Assembly (NCBI RefSeq): GCF_048128805.1
Contig: NC_136002.1
Location: 28,578,162-28,642,161, forward strand
Reading direction: 5' to 3'
Origin: Centroberyx gerrardi
Taxonomy: Eukaryota > Chordata > Actinopteri > Beryciformes > Berycidae
Length of the DNA: 64,000 bases
The notes under the pieces are model-generated. The model searched no databases. It saw only the letters and a list, made by a program, of their open reading frames with translations, and was not told the origin of the DNA. A program made the translations under genes and the position numbers. Shown here piece by piece: positions 10,868 to 21,345 of the stretch (its first letter is position 1; each line of letters begins with the position of its first letter).

Positions 10868-13463
10868 GGAGCCTCGCAGCTGGTGGCGGAGATGGGCCGA
10901 GGGCTTTCTCATCAGCGCCGGCTTTCAAATAGGGGGGCTGTTGCTCGCTTAACCAGCAACGGGGGGCAGAGATAGAGACTTTGTAAAGGAGCATTTATAT
11001 AGAAAAGCTGCACCGCGCATACAGATACTACACAAAGCTATCTGGGAGTCTGGGAGCGGATGGGTTTGGGATTCACACACACCCAAAGACGCACAGGGGT
11101 AAACACATATGTTGATGACATGCAAACACAATAAGAGGCATACAGTTTACACCTGCCGATACAAGCACTGCCTGTGTGTGTTTGCCCATGCATGCATGCA
11201 TATCGATAGCCACTCAGATAGTGCAACTTCATCACAAATACAACAACAGAGTAAGAGGTAAGAGGCAGAGACAGAGAGAGAGAAGAAAATAGAGAGAGAG
11301 AGAGAGAGAGAGAGAGATTAAAAGGGACAGGTGAAGCGCACTACAAACGAACACCGCAAAGTGCACTGCAATATGTGGCTGATACCAAGAAAAGGGTCAT
11401 GAAGGCAAATGTTTCATTAGTGCTTCTAAATATAAAACATGCAGGTTTTGTTCTGTTGCATAGACAATCTATGTTAAGCTCTGGAGTCCATGGAAACTAC
11501 AAAAGTGAAATTCAAATAGCTAACCAGTTTGTGAAATCCTTTTATTTTTGTCTACTTTGTCTAAACCAAGCCTGTGTACTCACTTGCTGGGACGGTGGTC
11601 TGGAATGGTCCGATCCAGAGAGATTTTGTCGCTGAGGTAGGCGTTGTAGCCGTACTTCTCCCTCAGGTATTTAGCATCGCTCTCCTCGGCCGGGGACAGG
11701 GTGGCAGGGAGGCCGCCTTTACCCCGACCCCCAAAGCCCTCGATGAGGCCCAGAGATTTAGACAGACCTGGGCGAGGCAAACGAGAGAAGATTACATGTC
11801 AGTATCCCTTAGCCTGGCTGAGTCACTCTTCATTCTGAAAACTGAGGCTCACAGGTGATAGCCTACCTCCCTCTCAGGGCTCCGACATCACGTCAACATG
11901 CGGAGTCACTGGCTGTCAACAGAGGTGAGCTTGTGATTTGATGTGACACTATGACGTGTTGGCACAGATAGCGCCTCCGGTACGAGGATACAATGTAAAA
12001 ATAGGGATGTGTCAAATAGGTTTAGCCCAGGGGTTCCCAACCTGATACGTCTGCTTACCCTAATATTCAGGTCAGAAATTTCCTGTGAACCCGACATCAA
12101 AAAAATGTCTTTCACATCAAACTGTTTATTTAATGGAATCTTTCACTCTCCAGGTTGTGAGCCGGTCGATGAGGCTGCAAAGCTTTCACACCGCCCTTTC
12201 ATTTGTCCTTTTTTCCATTTCAAAGTAAGGGTAAAATATTAGGCTATTACATCCCTCTTAGTTTGATTGGTTATCTGTGGGCGGCAGGGTGACCTAGTGA
12301 TTAAAGTGACCATCCTTCAACCAGGCGACTCGGGTTCAAGCCCCCATGTTGGCAAGCATCCTCCCTGCTGAAGTGTCCTTGAGCAAGGCACTGAATCCCT
12401 ACCAGCTTCTGGGTGTACCTGACCCTGACCTCTGACCCCTGACCCCTGACCTGCCTGGAGGAGCAAAAGAAGACAGTGTCCCTATGGGGATCAATCAAGG
12501 ATCACATTATTTCTAGATTCACAAAACCTTCTTAGGAAAAAAAATCTTAATAATATATAATTTCTCAAAAAAAATTTTTAGAGATAACCTTCACTTGTGT
12601 CAAATTTGTTGCAGTGAGAAGGTAAGCGTCTAAATTCATTCATTTAAACACACTTTTTTAGACAAGTAGGCTAAGCTAAATATTTCAAAGTAGGCCTACT
12701 AGCTAGCTAATCGTTTTACATACTTGCATCTTCGCTAGCTAGCTAGCTGTTAGACAGCAGAAGTCGCTTTGTGTTAGCTGATACCATTTTTACTGACCCA
12801 AGTGGATGTAAATTTTCAAAACAACAACGGTTGTATTGCTGTAGCTAGCAGACAGAGTGCGTTACTGTCGTCAAATATGCTTATTTAAATTAGTGAAAAT
12901 ACATATTCGGTCCTTTTATGCATGTTTGCGTCACGGCTGCTAGGCAACTTGGGCCTTATGAGAAGTTCCTACTGTAAGTAAGAAACCCAGAGAGGTTTGT
13001 ACAAGAGCAGATTACGCAAAGAAAATAGCCTATTGGGGAATTGCACTTAGGAGCCTTTTTAATAACTTCCTAAAATTTCTTCTTAGGTAAGATCTTTTGT
13101 GAACCCCCTTATTTTAATACCAGGGGCCCCACAGGAACCTGTAAATAAGGAAAAGTGGGACAGCTGACTTCTTCTTTACAGATTCCTTCTCAGCTCAGAG
13201 TTATGTGTCAGAGTGTTTTTACCGTTCAGCTGTCGGTACACCACGTCCTCCAGGGAGCCGAGCCTCTTCAGCAGCACCTCATGACTGACGCCGGGGCCCT
13301 GCGCCGTCCCGTTGCCCCGGGGCCTCTTCCCGTCGGCCGGAGCCTCCGGACCGCCGGCCGGGACGCTGCGTGTGTTGCACTTGGCCCAGAAAGTCATGAA
13401 CCCCGCAACCGCAAGCACGTTCAGCACCAGTAAGACCCTCCATCTTCTGAACACAAAAGCCAT
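208..13463 (-). CDS. galnt17: galnt17-like polypeptide N-acetylgalactosaminyltransferase, 3' end off window
   Basis: Type II Golgi enzyme of the GT27 family, which transfers GalNAc from UDP-GalNAc to Ser/Thr of mucin-type proteins. Nine coding exons keep one frame: 13463-13223, 11767-11584, 9138-8972, 5172-4998, 3941-3744, 2605-2488, 1987-1802, 1025-888 and 303-208 (501 codons), all with GT donors and AG acceptors. Residues 6-29 give a short basic N-terminus and a hydrophobic signal anchor. The metal-binding D-x-H is D247-A-H249, the catalytic loop is YGGEN (351-355), and H379 in CSRVAH is the expected third metal ligand. Exon 9 opens the ricin-type lectin domain (CMDQG, CHGWGPQ); the rest lies left of position 1. 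DAH, and Tyr instead of Trp before GGEN, are typical of the GALNT8/9/17/18 branch. Motifs such as SKSLGLIEG and [17 protein letters not shown] point to GALNT17 rather than GALNT9, judged from memory. The start is the first ATG that gives the signal anchor in frame. Confidence 0.88.
2700..3310. repeat. TG-rich microsatellite cluster in galnt17 intron 5
   Basis: Three separate (TG)n runs (about 2762-2789, 2912-2942 and 3116-3157) sit among shorter TG and GAGT-rich stretches. They lie in the intron between the exons at 3744-3941 and 2488-2605. The long open frames here, rich in His/Thr or Val/Cys, are products of the simple repeat and not genes. Confidence 0.85.
3942..3991. repeat. (CA)n/(TG)n directly at the galnt17 exon 5 acceptor
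   Basis: On the gene's sense strand this is a TG repeat ending in TTAG immediately before the first exon base at 3941. It therefore takes the place normally held by a polypyrimidine tract. Confidence 0.85.
4284..4590 (+). mobile_element. LINE 3' remnant (end of ORF2 plus tail)
   Basis: Translation of 4284-4349 gives [11 protein letters not shown] and then a stop. This matches the C-terminal end of reverse-transcriptase ORF2 in teleost L2/Rex-like LINEs. It is followed by a tail with TGTAAAGCAC and an ATT-rich microsatellite, as such 3' ends usually have. It lies in galnt17 intron 4 and is strongly 5' truncated. The exact family was not determined. Confidence 0.6.
5332..5360. repeat. (TA)n microsatellite
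   Basis: A perfect run of alternating TA in galnt17 intron 3. About 100 bases further on, a short (TTCTGA)-type hexamer run (5476-5500) follows CATAATAAAGAATTTTGAT, which looks like a LINE tail. Confidence 0.8.
6069..6257. repeat. Two CA microsatellites with a duplicated spacer
   Basis: CA runs lie at about 6069-6103 and 6231-6257. Between them the block around AAATAAACACATTTCTCATG occurs twice (near 6121 and 6187), followed each time by CTCTCTGT. It is a small local duplication within galnt17 intron 3. Confidence 0.7.
6515..7470. repeat. Pyrimidine-rich (CT)n block of about 0.95 kb
   Basis: Nearly continuous C/T sequence dominated by CTCTCT with interspersed TCTGT, TTGCATTT and CCTC blocks. 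An approximately 107-base unit beginning CCTCCTTAGTTTCATCCCC is repeated near 7240 and 7331, with a related copy near 7430. On the galnt17 sense strand it is a purine (GA) tract within intron 3. All long Ser/Leu-rich open frames here are repeat artefacts. Confidence 0.9.
7480..7770. other. GC-rich non-repetitive block in galnt17 intron 3
   Basis: The sequence abruptly becomes GC- and CpG-rich with no simple repeat and no plausible splice-bounded exon, then returns to AT-rich intron. Composition alone suggests a conserved non-coding or regulatory element. No alignment was possible here. Confidence 0.35.
8103..8140. repeat. (TG)n microsatellite
   Basis: An imperfect TG run in galnt17 intron 3, immediately left of a probable MITE. 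Confidence 0.8.
8141..8587. mobile_element. Probable DNA-transposon MITE
   Basis: It begins CACTAGGCTTCAACCAATAT and ends AACCCTAGTG, so the outer few bases are an inverted match. The interior has the AATAGCGATATAT and TGATATATCGACAAATC blocks frequent in teleost hAT-type MITEs. The target duplication is unclear next to the TG repeat. No transposase remains. Confidence 0.4.
9668..9984. mobile_element. hAT-type MITE (Charlie-like ends)
   Basis: The left end CAATAGTTCTCAACC and the right end GGTTGAGAACCACTG are inverted repeats of the CAGNGGTTCTCAACC type found in hAT elements. About 317 bases, no coding capacity, in galnt17 intron 2. Confidence 0.65.
10238..10438. repeat. (TAC)n trinucleotide repeat, ~200 bp
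   Basis: An imperfect ACT/TAC trinucleotide array with occasional TGC and TTC units in galnt17 intron 2. It produces Thr-rich, Val-rich and Ser-rich open frames that are not genes. Confidence 0.9.
10829..10864. repeat. (CA)n microsatellite after a poly-C run
   Basis: A perfect CA run preceded by eight or more C residues, in galnt17 intron 2. Confidence 0.85.
11271..11319. repeat. (GA)n microsatellite
   Basis: GA-rich stretch in galnt17 intron 2, upstream of the tail of the intron on the sense strand. Confidence 0.8.
12276..12510 (+). mobile_element. tRNA-derived SINE (V-SINE-like)
   Basis: A tRNA-like head with an A-box-like GTGACCTAGTGATTAAAG and a B-box-like GGGTTCAAGCC is followed by the teleost SINE core TGAGCAAGGCACTGAATCC. 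A short GACCCCT tandem lies downstream. It is in galnt17 intron 1, on the strand opposite to the gene. Confidence 0.7.
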
Positions 13464-14420
13464 TAAAGTCGTCGGTGTCCGGGATCCGAGAGGGGACGGG
13501 GACCGACACGGTGTCACAGATTCAGGGCTCCCTCGCCTTGCGATGTGCGGAAAGCTGCAGGGAAAAGCAACTGGGTTAGGTCGGCACACGGACCCCCTGT
13601 GTGGCTGCATGCATTAGGAAAAAACCGCAAAAACCTACAGAAATGTCAGTGTGACTACATTTTGATCCATTTCCCACATTCTTAGTAATAAATCGGCTCT
13701 GTCTTACCATTTGGCACTGGGGTTATTTTAGGTTGCATCCCCCTTCTGAGGAAATTTGGGGAGCTTGGCCATCGGCTTTCATCCGTGTCACTGCCACTTG
13801 GGAAGCCTTGTTTTAAGATCATGCACGGGAGATGTAAGACAAAGAGACGAGCATGTGTTGAGCTTGAACAACCGGTATTCCTAAATAATTGAAGAGTCGG
13901 GAGACCATCAAGTCCGGTATTTTTTTTTTTCCTTCTTTGCGTCTAACAGAAGTCGGCAATGATGCGACTGAGGAGGACGGCGCGCAAAATAATCCTGGTA
14001 GATGCACAGGAAACCATCTAAACGCGGTTACCACGTTTCTGGGCGCCGGTGATCTATTCGCATATCATCCTCACTCCTTCACACGTCGTAAAAAAAATCA
14101 CTGTGAGATGCAATTTAAGGAGACTGCATGGATTATGAAGGGATACAATGGTCCAGAGACGCAGCATCCTCCGGTGAAGGTAGAGAGACTCCTCAAACGC
14201 AGCAGCAGCAAAGAAAAGAAATGCGTCCTGGATCCCGTTTCTTCTCTCACATTTCCCCCGTTTCGGTTAACACACACCAGCGTTTCCCTGTCATCCTCTC
14301 CGCCTTTCTTGTTTGTTGTGTCTTGTTATTTCCTCTAATTCTCCCTTATAAACCGTACAGCGCTTAATAAGGGCGCAGGGAAAAACGCGGAGTGGATCCG
14401 GAGAGGTTTTTGCTTTCAGT
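13464..14420 (-). promoter_or_regulatory. Probable galnt17 5' UTR and promoter region
   Basis: This is the sequence just upstream of the galnt17 start codon. It is moderately GC-rich with scattered CpGs up to about 14.4 kb. The frame stays open upstream of the chosen ATG for about 49 codons but shows no family resemblance, so it is read as 5' UTR. No clear TATA box was recognised. The transcription start is not determined, and an upstream non-coding exon is possible. Confidence 0.35.
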
Positions 14421-14549
14421 GTCGAGCACGGCGGTTTGTGCAAATAGTTCACAGCAGTTCAGTGCTGGTGGGTGGGTGGGTGGGTGGGGTGTCTGCTCAC
14501 TGGCACCCAATTATCTGCAATTACAGTACATTCAAATCATATTTTACAC

Positions 14550-14873
14550 TGGTTTCCACAGTGGGTCCGGGGATCCACCAGGGGTCCTCTGTAGGGATCC
14601 AGGGGCTCCATAGGGTTAAAGGAAGGGGGTTATAGTTTCATTTCATTATTATTTCACTCCCTATAGGAGTCAGAACAAAAAAATGTATACGAGTGACAGT
14701 TTTGTTCATAGATTTCACTTCCCCCTCAGCTTTACTATGGACAGTTATCTAATTCAGTATAAAATCACATTTAACAGCAAAAGAAATCTTATCAAATTTC
14801 GTTCCTTCTTGGGCAAAATCCAATCAAATTGGGGATCCTCGACATAAAAAAAACAGTTTGGGAACCCCCTGAT
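14550..14873. mobile_element. Possible degraded hAT-like element
   Basis: The left part CACAGTGGGTCCGGGGATCC and the right part CAGTTTGGGAACCCCCTG are loosely inverted, resembling CAGGGGTTCCC-type hAT ends. The interior is non-coding. The ends are too diverged to call a target duplication. Confidence 0.35.
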
Positions 14874-15766
14874 CTATGGTACCACCGAATGGTTTTCCAG
14901 TGTCCTGTGAGGCAATCCATCTTACATACTGTATGATAAATCTGTGACCCATTTAGAATAAATAACCTTCAGCCACTGTTGCATCCAAAGACTTTCAAAG
15001 AGCACATCAATATTTCACAGCGTGTCATCACTCCAAAGCAAAATGCCCATCGATGGGAATTTTCTATTTTGAACCCTTATGAAGAAGAACTTAGAGTGAT
15101 CCTATAATACATTTTATGAGGACTAAATTACTATTTTATACTATTATTTAAAAAAATACAAGTCCCTATAGGAATATTATAGGAATATTATAGTGATAGC
15201 ATAGGAGCTTCAAAAATATCATAATTCACTATATATAATCACATCATCACATCATCATCATCATTATCATCACCACAGACACACTATAAGTACTTGGAGG
15301 AATATTATAAGAATATTATAGTGATGCCATAGGAGATAAAGACACAAACATTACAAATTAGGTTATTCTATAAATGTTATATGTGACATCAGACTATTTT
15401 TTTAAATGTTCTACGTCTAGTTGTCCCTATTCACATAAACATTGAATGAATGAATGAATGAATAAGTCATATATAATCACTATTAAGTACCACAGACACA
15501 CAACATGTCCCTTTTTTTAAATAGGAATATTGTTCTTGACTATATAGGGGAGAAAGGGCTTTAAAGGGAACCACCTGCTGATAGTATAGATTGCTGAACT
15601 GATGTGGTAAAACGCTTTACTTAATTTCACAGTGTTAAAAATCCACCAGTTTGCGCAGAAATGGGTCACCCAGATAGCTGGGATGAATCAAGGAGCTCGG
15701 TAACTCTGCAGCTAACTGAGAAACATGCCAACTCTGATCTGTAGGCAGCCCAGGAGGGGATAGAGA

Positions 15767-15803
<37 letters not shown>

Positions 15804-16000
15804 AGCGAGAGAGAGAGAGAGATAGAGTGAGAGAGATCAAAACCAGTGTGAGATTGTGTGAGACAAATCAAGAGACAAACAGAAAGAAACATCAAGGGAG
15901 AGGAAGAGAGAGCAACAGACAGAGAGAGAGAGAGAGAGAGCATCAGTAAGAAGCACACAAGGAGGCAGAGATACAGAGAGAGAGAGAGAAAAAAAAAAGG
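15767..16000. repeat. TG and GA microsatellite block
   Basis: A (TG)n run to about 15801 passes into GAGAGA; further GA runs lie near 15918-15940 and 15975-15988. The surrounding ~400 bases are purine-rich. Open frames on the minus strand here are Ser/Leu-rich artefacts. Confidence 0.85.
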
Positions 16001-16434
16001 GGAAAAGAGAGTTTGAGAAAAAGCGATAGGAGAGCGCAGACACTGGGGAGGAAAAAAGAGGATAGATATTCAAAGGGAGAAAATTCCTAAAGCGGTGGAG
16101 GGGGGACACAGCGAGATGCAGGAGAGAACAAAAGACAGAAATGTAAGAGGGAGAGATTGTGTGACTGCGGCACACAAGACAACAGGGGGAGAAAAAAACA
16201 GAGTAAGGAGAGATTTGACTTGATATTTGTTGAGGGGGTGAACGTGATAGTCTCAAGCACTCTTGTCAAACCCTCAAGTTGCTGTAGAGGAGCCTAGTCA
16301 AGTGGCTGACATTTCAAGTTTGAAGTAGGCAAGTTGAACTAAATTCCACACACAAAAAAAAGAAGAAAAAAAAAAAGTAAATGCCTTGTACACACTCTGA
16401 GGCTGACTGTGCAGTTGGGGAGCAATCAAATGAG

Positions 16435-16459
16435 TGTGTGTGTGTGTGTGTGTGTGTGT
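16435..16459. repeat. (TG)n microsatellite
   Basis: A short perfect TG run in the galnt17-flot2 intergenic region. Confidence 0.8.
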
Positions 16460-16618
16460 CTGTCAGAGTGTGTGTTTGCATTTATCTGTCTAGCTATCTT
16501 GGAGTTTGTTGGCTACTGATTGATTAATTTTATTTGACAGATTTTAAAATATACATAAGGATACATACAGTACATAAATATACACATATAGTAAAATTAT
16601 GATAACTTATTTCCAGAG

Positions 16619-16834
16619 TCACTTAAACATAAAAAAATACATATCATACATTATATACAGTATACATTCAAAGAACACATTGATGTTTTTCTGACTGCCT
16701 CTCAGCAGCTCAGCAGCCGCCTCCTTCACTGCTCTTTTAAAACAGTTAGCAGTGGCCATTGCTTTAATACGGGATGGCAATTGCTTCCATGCAATAGCTG
16801 TAAATACTGGGCATTTACATTTGCCCTCATGCAT
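16619..16834 (-). pseudogene. LINE ORF2 C-terminal remnant
   Basis: The minus strand encodes FTAIAWKQLPSRIKAM followed by NCFKRAVKEAAAELL and a stop. This resembles the C-terminal end of LINE reverse-transcriptase proteins (a WNxLP motif followed by a FKxxLK helix). Nothing of the polymerase domain is left. The AT-rich 3' sequence to about 16520 is probably its tail. It could be a chance match, but the motif order favours a retroelement. Confidence 0.5.
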
Positions 16835-17065
16835 GTCAATAGCTACTCTGACAGTGCGATTTCATTACAAATAAGAAAACAGAGAGAGAAAGAGAGACAG
16901 ATTGAAAGGGACAGGTGGTGTGTTGCATAAAAACTGAAGTGCAATATGTGGCTGATATCAATTGAGTCACAGAACCAAATGTTTCACTAGTGCTTCTATA
17001 AAATACACACATCTTGCATCTTGGTGTGTGTGTATGTGCGTGATTTAGCATGAAATCAAGATATA

Positions 17066-17302
17066 CACTGAATGTACAAAATATTAGGGACACACACTTG
17101 CTTGATAAAGTACACCAGTGAGGTGAATCCAGGTATAAGCCATTATCCCTTATTGATCTTGATACCGATCACAAAGGAGGAGATGGAGATAAAGAGAAGC
17201 AGAGTTAGAGAAGGAGTTTTAAGATGAGTTGAGACAGCTGAGATGTGAATTGTGCAAAAAGGGGCTGCAAGATGTCCCATGTCACATTTTGTACATTCAG
17301 TG
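17066..17302. mobile_element. Tc1/mariner-type MITE with TA duplication
   Basis: CACTGAATGTACAAAATATT at the left is the inverted match of ATTTTGTACATTCAGTG at the right, and each end is flanked by TA. It is 237 bases with no transposase. The ends look like those of teleost Tc1-like elements. Confidence 0.75.
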
Positions 17303-17373
17303 TAAAAACACCAATTTGATTGCAAGGACATATCGATATGTCCTTGTCCATGCATATACTGTACATATATGAT

Positions 17374-17406
<33 letters not shown>
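17374..17406. repeat. (TAGA)n tetranucleotide repeat
   Basis: About eight GATA units in tandem, followed by CATA-rich sequence. Confidence 0.9.
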
Positions 17407-17407
<1 letters not shown>

Positions 17408-18099
17408 CATACTGCACATACATACATACATTAAGACATACATATATATAATTTCTTTGTGAGGACATATATCTATAAATCCCTGCAATGACATTATGGT
17501 GCAGCTGTATGTTTATAGTACAAATGTATCTCAGTTTCAGTTGCTAAATCATGCCAGCATTATGTTTCATTGACCACACTGTTGTGTAGTAAAGGGCATT
17601 TTGGGACGAGCTCAGACTGACGCTCTGAGTTGCTCTCTGGTGTTCAAGTTGGCAAAGTCTTTTTGTGTTTACTAGATCTAAGCCTGTGTCTTTCAGCTGG
17701 GGAGAAACTACATTTTGTTTCCTGTTAGAGACTTGATGTTGTGCATATCCTTTGATGACAGATGCAGTGGATAAGACTATTTACCAACGCCTAGAGGACA
17801 GCATACTGCTGCAAAATATAAAATGCAGTTTATAAGTGTAGGTGACTGCATACTGTGATTTGCATAGGCTTCTTAAGTATTAAGAGGCATGATTATTTGT
17901 TTATTCCTATATGCCATATTGCAATATATGGCATATAATTGTAACCTTGTACAGTGCAAGCTATATACATTTAGGACGCTTAGGTATGCAATATTACATT
18001 AACATTTTACACAGTCAGCTTTTCAGCTTTGGACCTTCGTCAAGGACACAAAAGGCAAACATAGGACTCAGTTAACATTCAATCCAATCATCCAGACAA

Positions 18100-18560
18100 A
18101 ACACAAAAATAGCTCACAAGACATGGAAACAGGATGATTTTGCAATCAAGGACGCCCCCAAAAAAACAAAAACAAGGCGCTCCTTAATTGTGAAACGGGA
18201 AGTTCCATTAAGCTCCATTACTGGGCAGGGAGGAACAGGGAAAGTGGAGAACAAAGTCAGGGAGATAATTATAAGCGGGAGGGTGAGGGTGGGCTGGGAG
18301 TGACGGGGGGATTTCATGAGATTATCCTATAAATAGTGTGGCAAGTTTCTTTAGTCATCAAGCCCGGTATATAAGTCTGGCACAGGAGTGATAAAACTGT
18401 TCTAAAAATTAGCCCTGGGCTCATACCTCTACACAAGTTAATACCATTCTCCACGAGACTTTATGACTCGCTGAGCGGGATTTGAGTTTGATGAAGTTAA
18501 TCACCGCACTGTGGGGAGGAAAAAAAATAAAAGTGATCCAAAAATCCGGCTCCGTCTTTT
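18100..18560. other. Non-repetitive block, possible conserved non-coding element
   Basis: A unique-looking stretch without simple repeats, with several AT-core motifs of the homeodomain type (GATAATTATAAG, TCCTTAATTG, AAAATTAGCC) and TATATAAG/TATAAATAG words. It lies about 4.7 kb upstream of galnt17. The call rests on texture only. Confidence 0.25.
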
Positions 18561-19309
18561 ACCAAAAGCTTCCTCATTTATGCAATGGTACATTTATCAG
18601 TCTCATGGGAGGCTATGTCTCTATAAGCACTGATCCAAACACACACACACACAACTCATTGTGATCTTAGTTGGCTTTGGCACACGCAAAGACAAATTGA
18701 CCTTCACGTTGGATTGAGCGGAGGGTGTTTTTTTTCCATGGGATCAGAGTGGGTATGCAGCACATGGGGGGGGGGTACACGCCTCTGCTAAGCTCAGTCA
18801 TCGACACAAAGGGTATTTTAGGTCGTCAGCACCAAGTTTTCAGCCCACCTGCACATCCCTGCCGTCTGCAATAGAAGCCTGCCACGGTGTGTTTGGAGAG
18901 CCGTTACCAACGGCTACAAGGGACGCACCGCCATGTTGGAAGAGCAACAACCCAATCAAAGATAGCAGCGTTAACACCTCTTCCTCCTTGAGAAATCCTG
19001 GCTCAATATACAGTGTCCTATAGAATGACCTTTTTTCCTCTTTCATCATATTTTCATTCTTCCAACATGGTGTCATGTCCCTCGTGAGCACCGGTAATCG
19101 CTCACCAAAGACAACGTAATACTTGATTAATCCCTGTAGGGAAATTCTCTTTTTGCTTGAAACGTTTGGCTTGAACTTTTGTGTTAGAAAGTATACAGAG
19201 CACAGTCCAACCACGGACACTGAACTGATTTGATTCAGAACGACTGATTCATGATTCGACCCATCAGTTGACATCAGGTTCAGCTGCAGAACAGCAACCT
19301 GAGCTGGGT

Positions 19310-19440
19310 GGGATTCAGTGACTTGCTCAAGGACACTTCAGCAGGGCAGATGCTCGCCAACACAGCGGCTTGAACCAGGATCCTCCAGTTTAAAGGTGGT
19401 CTATTTAACCACTGAGCCGCCTTGCCGTCCTAAATGGTCT
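19310..19440 (-). mobile_element. tRNA-derived SINE
   Basis: Read on the minus strand it has a tRNA-like head GGCGGCTCAGTGGTTAAATA with a B-box-like GGTTCAAGCC, then the core AAGTGTCCTTGAGCAAG. It is the same family as the copy near 35830-35950, which shares most of this sequence in the same orientation. Confidence 0.65.
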
Positions 19441-19707
19441 GCTGGACTCGGCGAACAGAGGAACATTTTGGTATTCACGGCTTTGTCTGTAATGCGTGGT
19501 GACAGCGCCGTGACAGGTAGAGCTCTTCAAAGAACCTATCAAACGGATCTGTTTAGAATAGAGGTGTGATGTGAGGTGATGTGCAGATATATAATTCCCC
19601 TGACACACACACACACACAGACACACACAGAAAAAGAGACAAAACCCCCCCGACACGCCAAGAAACTTCTATAATACACACCCGTGTTACAAACAAACAG
19701 ACACACT

Positions 19708-19728
19708 GCAGCAGCAGCAGCAGCAGCA
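19708..19728. repeat. (CAG)n, seven units
   Basis: A perfect GCA/CAG run in intergenic DNA, with no supporting exon. Confidence 0.85.
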
Positions 19729-21018
19729 TCTGCTGTGCGGTGTGTCATCCCTGTCCCCATCCTGTCATCCCCTCCGTCACTCTTCCAGCCACCCCCCCTT
19801 TATGTTCTGCCAGGCCCTGTGCTCCACTCAGCTCCCACGCTCCCCTTGGCAGGAAGCAAACTCAAACTCTGCAAGCTGTCAAATCCATCTGATGTCAGCG
19901 CAGTCACACATCCACCTACTGTGACTTTGGATTTGGCTATTTAACGCAGACCTTTTCGCCCGCCCCGCTTCCTGCTTGAGACGCCACGTGAGATCTGTTT
20001 TTTCCGGGGGACGGGGACGTATAGTTGGATCGCTTCTACCGGGGCCGTTCTGGTTCGCCCATTAGGGGTGACGGCTGGGTCGGTTTTCCTGCCTCTAATT
20101 TAAGCTGCCCTACTTCCCATCATGCCTCAAGGCTTTAAGGGAATCGGAGCCAGCGATGCACTTCTTCTTCTTCTTCTTCGACGATGCATTTTGTAACTTT
20201 GTTTACAAAACTCTGTTTCAGTTGTGCTTTTGGTCCAGACCCATGGTTGAGTCCTGCCCTCCAGCCGGGTCACTCGAGTGCGGAGACCTTTTGGAAGTGT
20301 AATATAGCTGTAGTACAATAGAACAAGATGCACCCCCTTGTGAACTGAAATACAATTGCATTTCCATTTATTTGAAAGGTTAAATGTATAAGAATGAATA
20401 TGTTTCAACAGTGAGTGATTTCCAGCGTGTCTCAGTACCAGAAGGTTAGAGGAAAAATCCACCCTAAAACACTTAAACACTGTTCAAATCTTGCATTTCT
20501 GCGCCCATTTTGTTTGTTTGGTGTATTTTTCTTCTCTGAATGTAGACAGTGTGACATGTTGAGATATTTCCAGCAGCTACAATGGAGTTTGATAACAGAA
20601 AATGTCACATCGGTAAACATCAACGTTCAACATCAGGTTTTGGTGTCAGAATCAAAGAGCGAGGGCTTCTTTCTAGAGCCGCCATTTTGCACCGACGTTC
20701 AACAATCAAACAGGAAGAAATCCATCGCAGAAGAGGCAGAGAGACCAATTTCTCCACCACAAGCAGCCATAAAACACGTTTTGAGCAAGCGGTTAGTTCA
20801 TGTCCCTTCACTGGGGGCTGTCGAAAGGCATTCTGGGAAATGTAGGAAATCGCTAACTGAGGTAGAAGTAGACGAGGCAGGTTGAGGGAAAGTGGGGTTC
20901 ACCAAAAAGGTAAATGACAACATTTCATCACAAAATAACCCCTGAAATGCACTGAACATCACAGGTTGATGATATTTAATGGCCGAAGAGTAAGCAGTGG
21001 GTTTTTCCTTTAAAGCTC

Positions 21019-21345
21019 AGTTTGAGTGTGGAGGTATTACTGCGAGTTTCATCACACTGCATGACTTACACTGTGTCAGAGGCTGGTCTATGTCAAACTG
21101 TCTACTAATCGTCTTTCAGGGCTAATTCTGCATTCGTCATTTGAGCGTGTCGGCGTTGCTGCGGCTCTCATCACAGTGTGTGACTTGCACTGTGTCAGAA
21201 GCCAGTCTATGTCAATCTGTCTGCCAGTCGGCTTTCAGGGCAAACACAGCCCATGTCATCTGAGTGGAGGTACTGCTGCGGCGCTCATCACAGCGGCTGA
21301 CTCACACTGTGGCAGAAGCAGGTTTATATCAGTCTCTCTACATGC
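21019..21345. repeat. Diverged ~119-bp tandem repeat, three copies
   Basis: Three successive units start near 21019, 21139 and 21257. Each runs through GAGTGTGGAGGTATTACTGC-like, CTCATCACA, GACTYACACTGTGTCAGAAG, TCTATGTCAATCTGTCT and CTTTCAGGGC-like blocks. Copies differ at many positions and by small indels, so the array is old. No gene is evident. Confidence 0.7.

Noticed and set aside
15635..16256. Ser/Leu-rich minus-strand frames of 107 and 139 codons
   Set aside because: They arise from GA-rich sequence and have no family resemblance.
20415..20885. 156-codon plus-strand open frame with scattered charged residues
   Set aside because: No family match, no splice-bounded neighbours, and it sits in sequence that looks like a dispersed repeat.
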